A stretch of DNA of 64,000 nucleotides. It comes from Rhizobium redzepovicii (GTDB lineage: Bacteria > Pseudomonadota > Alphaproteobacteria > Rhizobiales > Rhizobiaceae). This document shows, piece by piece, positions 61,930 through 64,000 of the stretch (position 1 is its first letter; every line of letters starts with the position of its first letter). Made by a program: the position numbers and the translations under genes. The stretch spans positions 186,001-250,000 of the forward strand of contig NZ_JAILYH010000004.1 in NCBI RefSeq assembly GCF_019793435.1, written 5' to 3'. The notes beneath the pieces are model-generated. The model was not told where the DNA came from. It saw only the letters and a program-made list of their open reading frames with translations, and did not search any database.

Positions 61930-63084
61930 TTATCGTTTGTGGCCGGTATCGAGATGGCGTTCAATGAATGCTGAATAGCGCGACATGCCGAAGCAGAAAA
62001 GCCAGAAGGCGAAGCCGGCAAAGATCAGGCCGGTCAGCGGCGTGACGGCGCTGGCCCAGTAAGCGTCGCTGAAATTCAGGCGGACGATGCCGAGCAGATC
62101 GAACATGCCGATGATCGAGACCAGCGATGTGTCCTTGAACGTACCGATGAAGGTGTTGACGATGCTCGGTATGACCAGCTTGATCGCCTGCGGCAGGATG
62201 ATGAGCCGCATCTTCTGCCAATAGCCGAGGCCGAGCGAATCGGCACCCTCAAACTGACCCTTCGGGATCGCCTGCAGACCGCCGCGGATAACCTCCGCCA
62301 TATAGGCCGAGGTGAAAATCGCGACGCCGATCAGCGCCCTGAGCAGTTTGTCGACATTCCAGCCGGTGGGCAGGAAGAGCGGCAGCATGACGCTTGCCAT
62401 AAACAGCACGGCGATCAGCGGAATGCCGCGGACGATCTCGATGAAGCCGATGCAGACTGTGCGGATGATCGGCATATGCGAGCGCCGCCCAAGTGCCAGG
62501 ATGACGCCGAAGGGAAGCGATACGGCGATGCCGACGAAGGAGAGTACCAGCGTCACCATCAGGCCGCCCCAGAGCGAGGTCTCGACCGGCTCAAGCCCGA
62601 AACCGCCGCAGAGCAGCCAAATGGACAGAAGCGGCAATGCGATGAACAGCAAGATGGCGTTCAGCCCCTTGCGCGGGGCGCGGGGGATCAGCATCGGCAC
62701 CAACAGGACGATGAACAGGATGCCGACGATCGTCGGGCGCCAGCGCTCGGAGAGCGGATAACGGCCATAGACGAACTGATCCATCTTGGCGTTGACGAAG
62801 GCCCAGCAGGCGCCACTCCAGCCATCCGGCTGGATGCCGCCCTGCACGGTTGTCGCGCAGAATGTCCGGTCCGGGCCGCTCCAGACGGCCTGGACGAACA
62901 GCCAGTTGATCATATGCGGCAGTACCCAGGCGAGAACGGCGAGTGCAAGCACCGTCATCACTATATCCTTGGGTGTCGCAAGCAGGTTCTTGCGGACCCA
63001 GGCGAGGGCGCCCCTTTCGCCGGGAGGGGCCGGTTCGGGTGCCAGCATGGCGGTTCTGACGAAGGATTGGTTCGATATCGACAT
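61930..63084 (-). CDS. aapM: General L-amino acid ABC transporter permease
   Basis: Inner-membrane permease of the PAAT family, 384 residues. It has an N-terminal cytoplasmic part, a first group of membrane segments and a large periplasmic insert (about 70-130, [13 protein letters not shown] with [15 protein letters not shown]), then the conserved permease block [36 protein letters not shown] (EAA-like region) and [23 protein letters not shown]. AapM and AapQ together form the pore. It overlaps nothing and lies one base from the aapQ stop. Confidence 0.94.
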   Translation of the reverse strand: MSISNQSFVRTAMLAPEPAPPGERGALAWVRKNLLATPKDIVMTVLALAVLAWVLPHMINWLFVQAVWSGPDRTFCATTVQGGIQPDGWSGACWAFVNAKMDQFVYGRYPLSERWRPTIVGILFIVLLVPMLIPRAPRKGLNAILLFIALPLLSIWLLCGGFGLEPVETSLWGGLMVTLVLSFVGIAVSLPFGVILALGRRSHMPIIRTVCIGFIEIVRGIPLIAVLFMASVMLPLFLPTGWNVDKLLRALIGVAIFTSAYMAEVIRGGLQAIPKGQFEGADSLGLGYWQKMRLIILPQAIKLVIPSIVNTFIGTFKDTSLVSIIGMFDLLGIVRLNFSDAYWASAVTPLTGLIFAGFAFWLFCFGMSRYSAFIERHLDTGHKR

Positions 63085-63085
63085 C

Positions 63086-64000
63086 TTATCGCTCCACCAG
63101 GGCCATTTTGGCGTTGAACCAGTTCATGAAGACCGAGGTCACGACGCTGAGCAGCAGATAGGCGACGACCACCAGGAACATGAGCTCGACGGCCTGACCG
63201 GTCTGGTTGAGGATCGTGCCGCTGACGGCGAAGTAATCGGCGAAACCGATGGCGATCGCCAGCGACGAATTCTTCGTCAGGTTCAGATACTGGCTGGTCA
63301 GTGGCGGAATGATGATGCGCAGGGCCTGCGGCACCACGACGAGGCGCGTGATGCTCGATGGATGCAGCCCGAGCGCGCCTGCCGCTTCCGACTGGCCCTT
63401 CGCCACGCCGCGAATGCCGCTGCGTACGATCTCGGCGATGAAGGCTGCGGTGTAGAAGGAGAGGGCCAGGAAGAGCGACATGAACTCCGGACCGATGACG
63501 CTGCCGCCGGTCAGGTTGAACTTGCCGGCAACCGGCATGTCGAATGACATGGGCAGGCCGCTTAGCAGGAAGGCGAGAATCGGCAGCCCGACGATCAGGC
63601 CGATCGCCGCCCAGATCGTATGGAACTGCTTGCCTGTTGCCGCCTGCCGCTTGTGCGCCCATTTCGTCATCAGGACGGTTGCGACGATCCCGATCAAAAA
63701 CGCGATGCCGACAACCCACATGCCGGTCTCGAAGATCGGCTTCGGGAAGGCGAGCCCGCGATTGTTGAGGAACATGTTGAGCGGCAGATGCAGCGATTCA
63801 CGCGGCTGCGGCAACACGGCAAGAACGCCGGAATACCAGAAGAAGATGACGAGCAGCGGCGGGATGTTGCGGAATACTTCGACATAGACGGTGCAGAGCT
63901 TGGCGATCAGCCAGTTGCGCGAGAGCCGGCCGATGCCGATGACGAAGCCGATGATCGTCGCGGTGATGATGCCGGTGATGGCGACCTGGATCGTGTTCAG
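63086..64000 (-). CDS. aapQ: General L-amino acid ABC transporter permease, 3' part only
   Basis: The open frame runs to the window edge; 304 residues are visible and the start lies outside. Seen: [28 protein letters not shown] (about residues 23-50 of the visible part), a long periplasmic loop region ([16 protein letters not shown]), and the permease block [19 protein letters not shown] and [23 protein letters not shown] (EAA loop). It ends one base before aapM. Its partner aapJ is outside. The PAAT permease pair is typical of R. leguminosarum. Confidence 0.93.
   Translation of the reverse strand: MNTIQVAITGIITATIIGFVIGIGRLSRNWLIAKLCTVYVEVFRNIPPLLVIFFWYSGVLAVLPQPRESLHLPLNMFLNNRGLAFPKPIFETGMWVVGIAFLIGIVATVLMTKWAHKRQAATGKQFHTIWAAIGLIVGLPILAFLLSGLPMSFDMPVAGKFNLTGGSVIGPEFMSLFLALSFYTAAFIAEIVRSGIRGVAKGQSEAAGALGLHPSSITRLVVVPQALRIIIPPLTSQYLNLTKNSSLAIAIGFADYFAVSGTILNQTGQAVELMFLVVVAYLLLSVVTSVFMNWFNAKMALVER

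Overview
The window looks like a chromosome segment of a fast-growing rhizobium of the Rhizobium etli / R. leguminosarum type. Pointers are the general amino-acid ABC transporter AapQMP, a class I polyhydroxyalkanoate synthase, alphaproteobacterial extra complex I subunits (NDUFA12 and NDUFS4 types), DUF2155 and DUF6105 proteins, GatCAB and a high-GC, dense gene layout. This assignment rests on gene content and family resemblance only; no search was run.

Layout. 1-8.0 kb: end of a DUF2157 gene with a GDYXXLXY partner, tRNA-Leu, trigger factor, a SnoaL-like protein, a B12-binding-type radical SAM protein, an endonuclease/exonuclease/phosphatase protein and soluble transhydrogenase (sthA). 8.1-22.2 kb: an accessory catabolic island of about 14 kb bounded by direct repeats of the 3' end of radC. 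22.1-34.5 kb: radC, map, a TetR regulator, ruvX, a UPF0173 hydrolase, gatCA, then a small accessory stretch (YjhX-type toxin, GNAT, VOC, a 58-residue membrane protein), gatB, two GNAT genes, NDUFA12 and DUF2155. 34.5-49.8 kb: DUF2167, aat, accC-accB-aroQ, a DsbA-like protein, an aminotransferase, a DUF2778 peptidoglycan enzyme, phaC, a lipoprotein, an AlaC/DapL-type aminotransferase, hom and recJ. 49.9-54.9 kb: five tRNA genes (Glu x3, Arg, Pro) among an M15 lipoprotein, gloA, a double cold-shock protein, DUF192 and NDUFS4. 54.9-61.1 kb: an accessory stretch with a large RTX/beta-helix secreted protein and several small exported proteins of unknown function. 61.1 kb to the end: aapP, aapM and the 3' part of aapQ.

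The most interesting part is the island. It holds an IolD-type ring-opening hydrolase with two Gfo/Idh/MocA dehydrogenases, a sugar-isomerase TIM-barrel protein, an SDR, an aldehyde dehydrogenase, an HpcH-type aldolase, a 2-hydroxyacid dehydrogenase, a complete three-part sugar ABC importer and an RpiR regulator. IolB and IolC, which normally follow IolD, are absent, so this is not the ordinary inositol operon. Three similar dyads (TGCAA-N6-TTGCA type) lie at the three promoter regions and are the predicted operators of the RpiR protein. A degenerate copy of the last 30 or so codons of radC lies at the left edge and intact radC at the right edge, which points to insertion at radC. No integrase or transposase is visible in the island.
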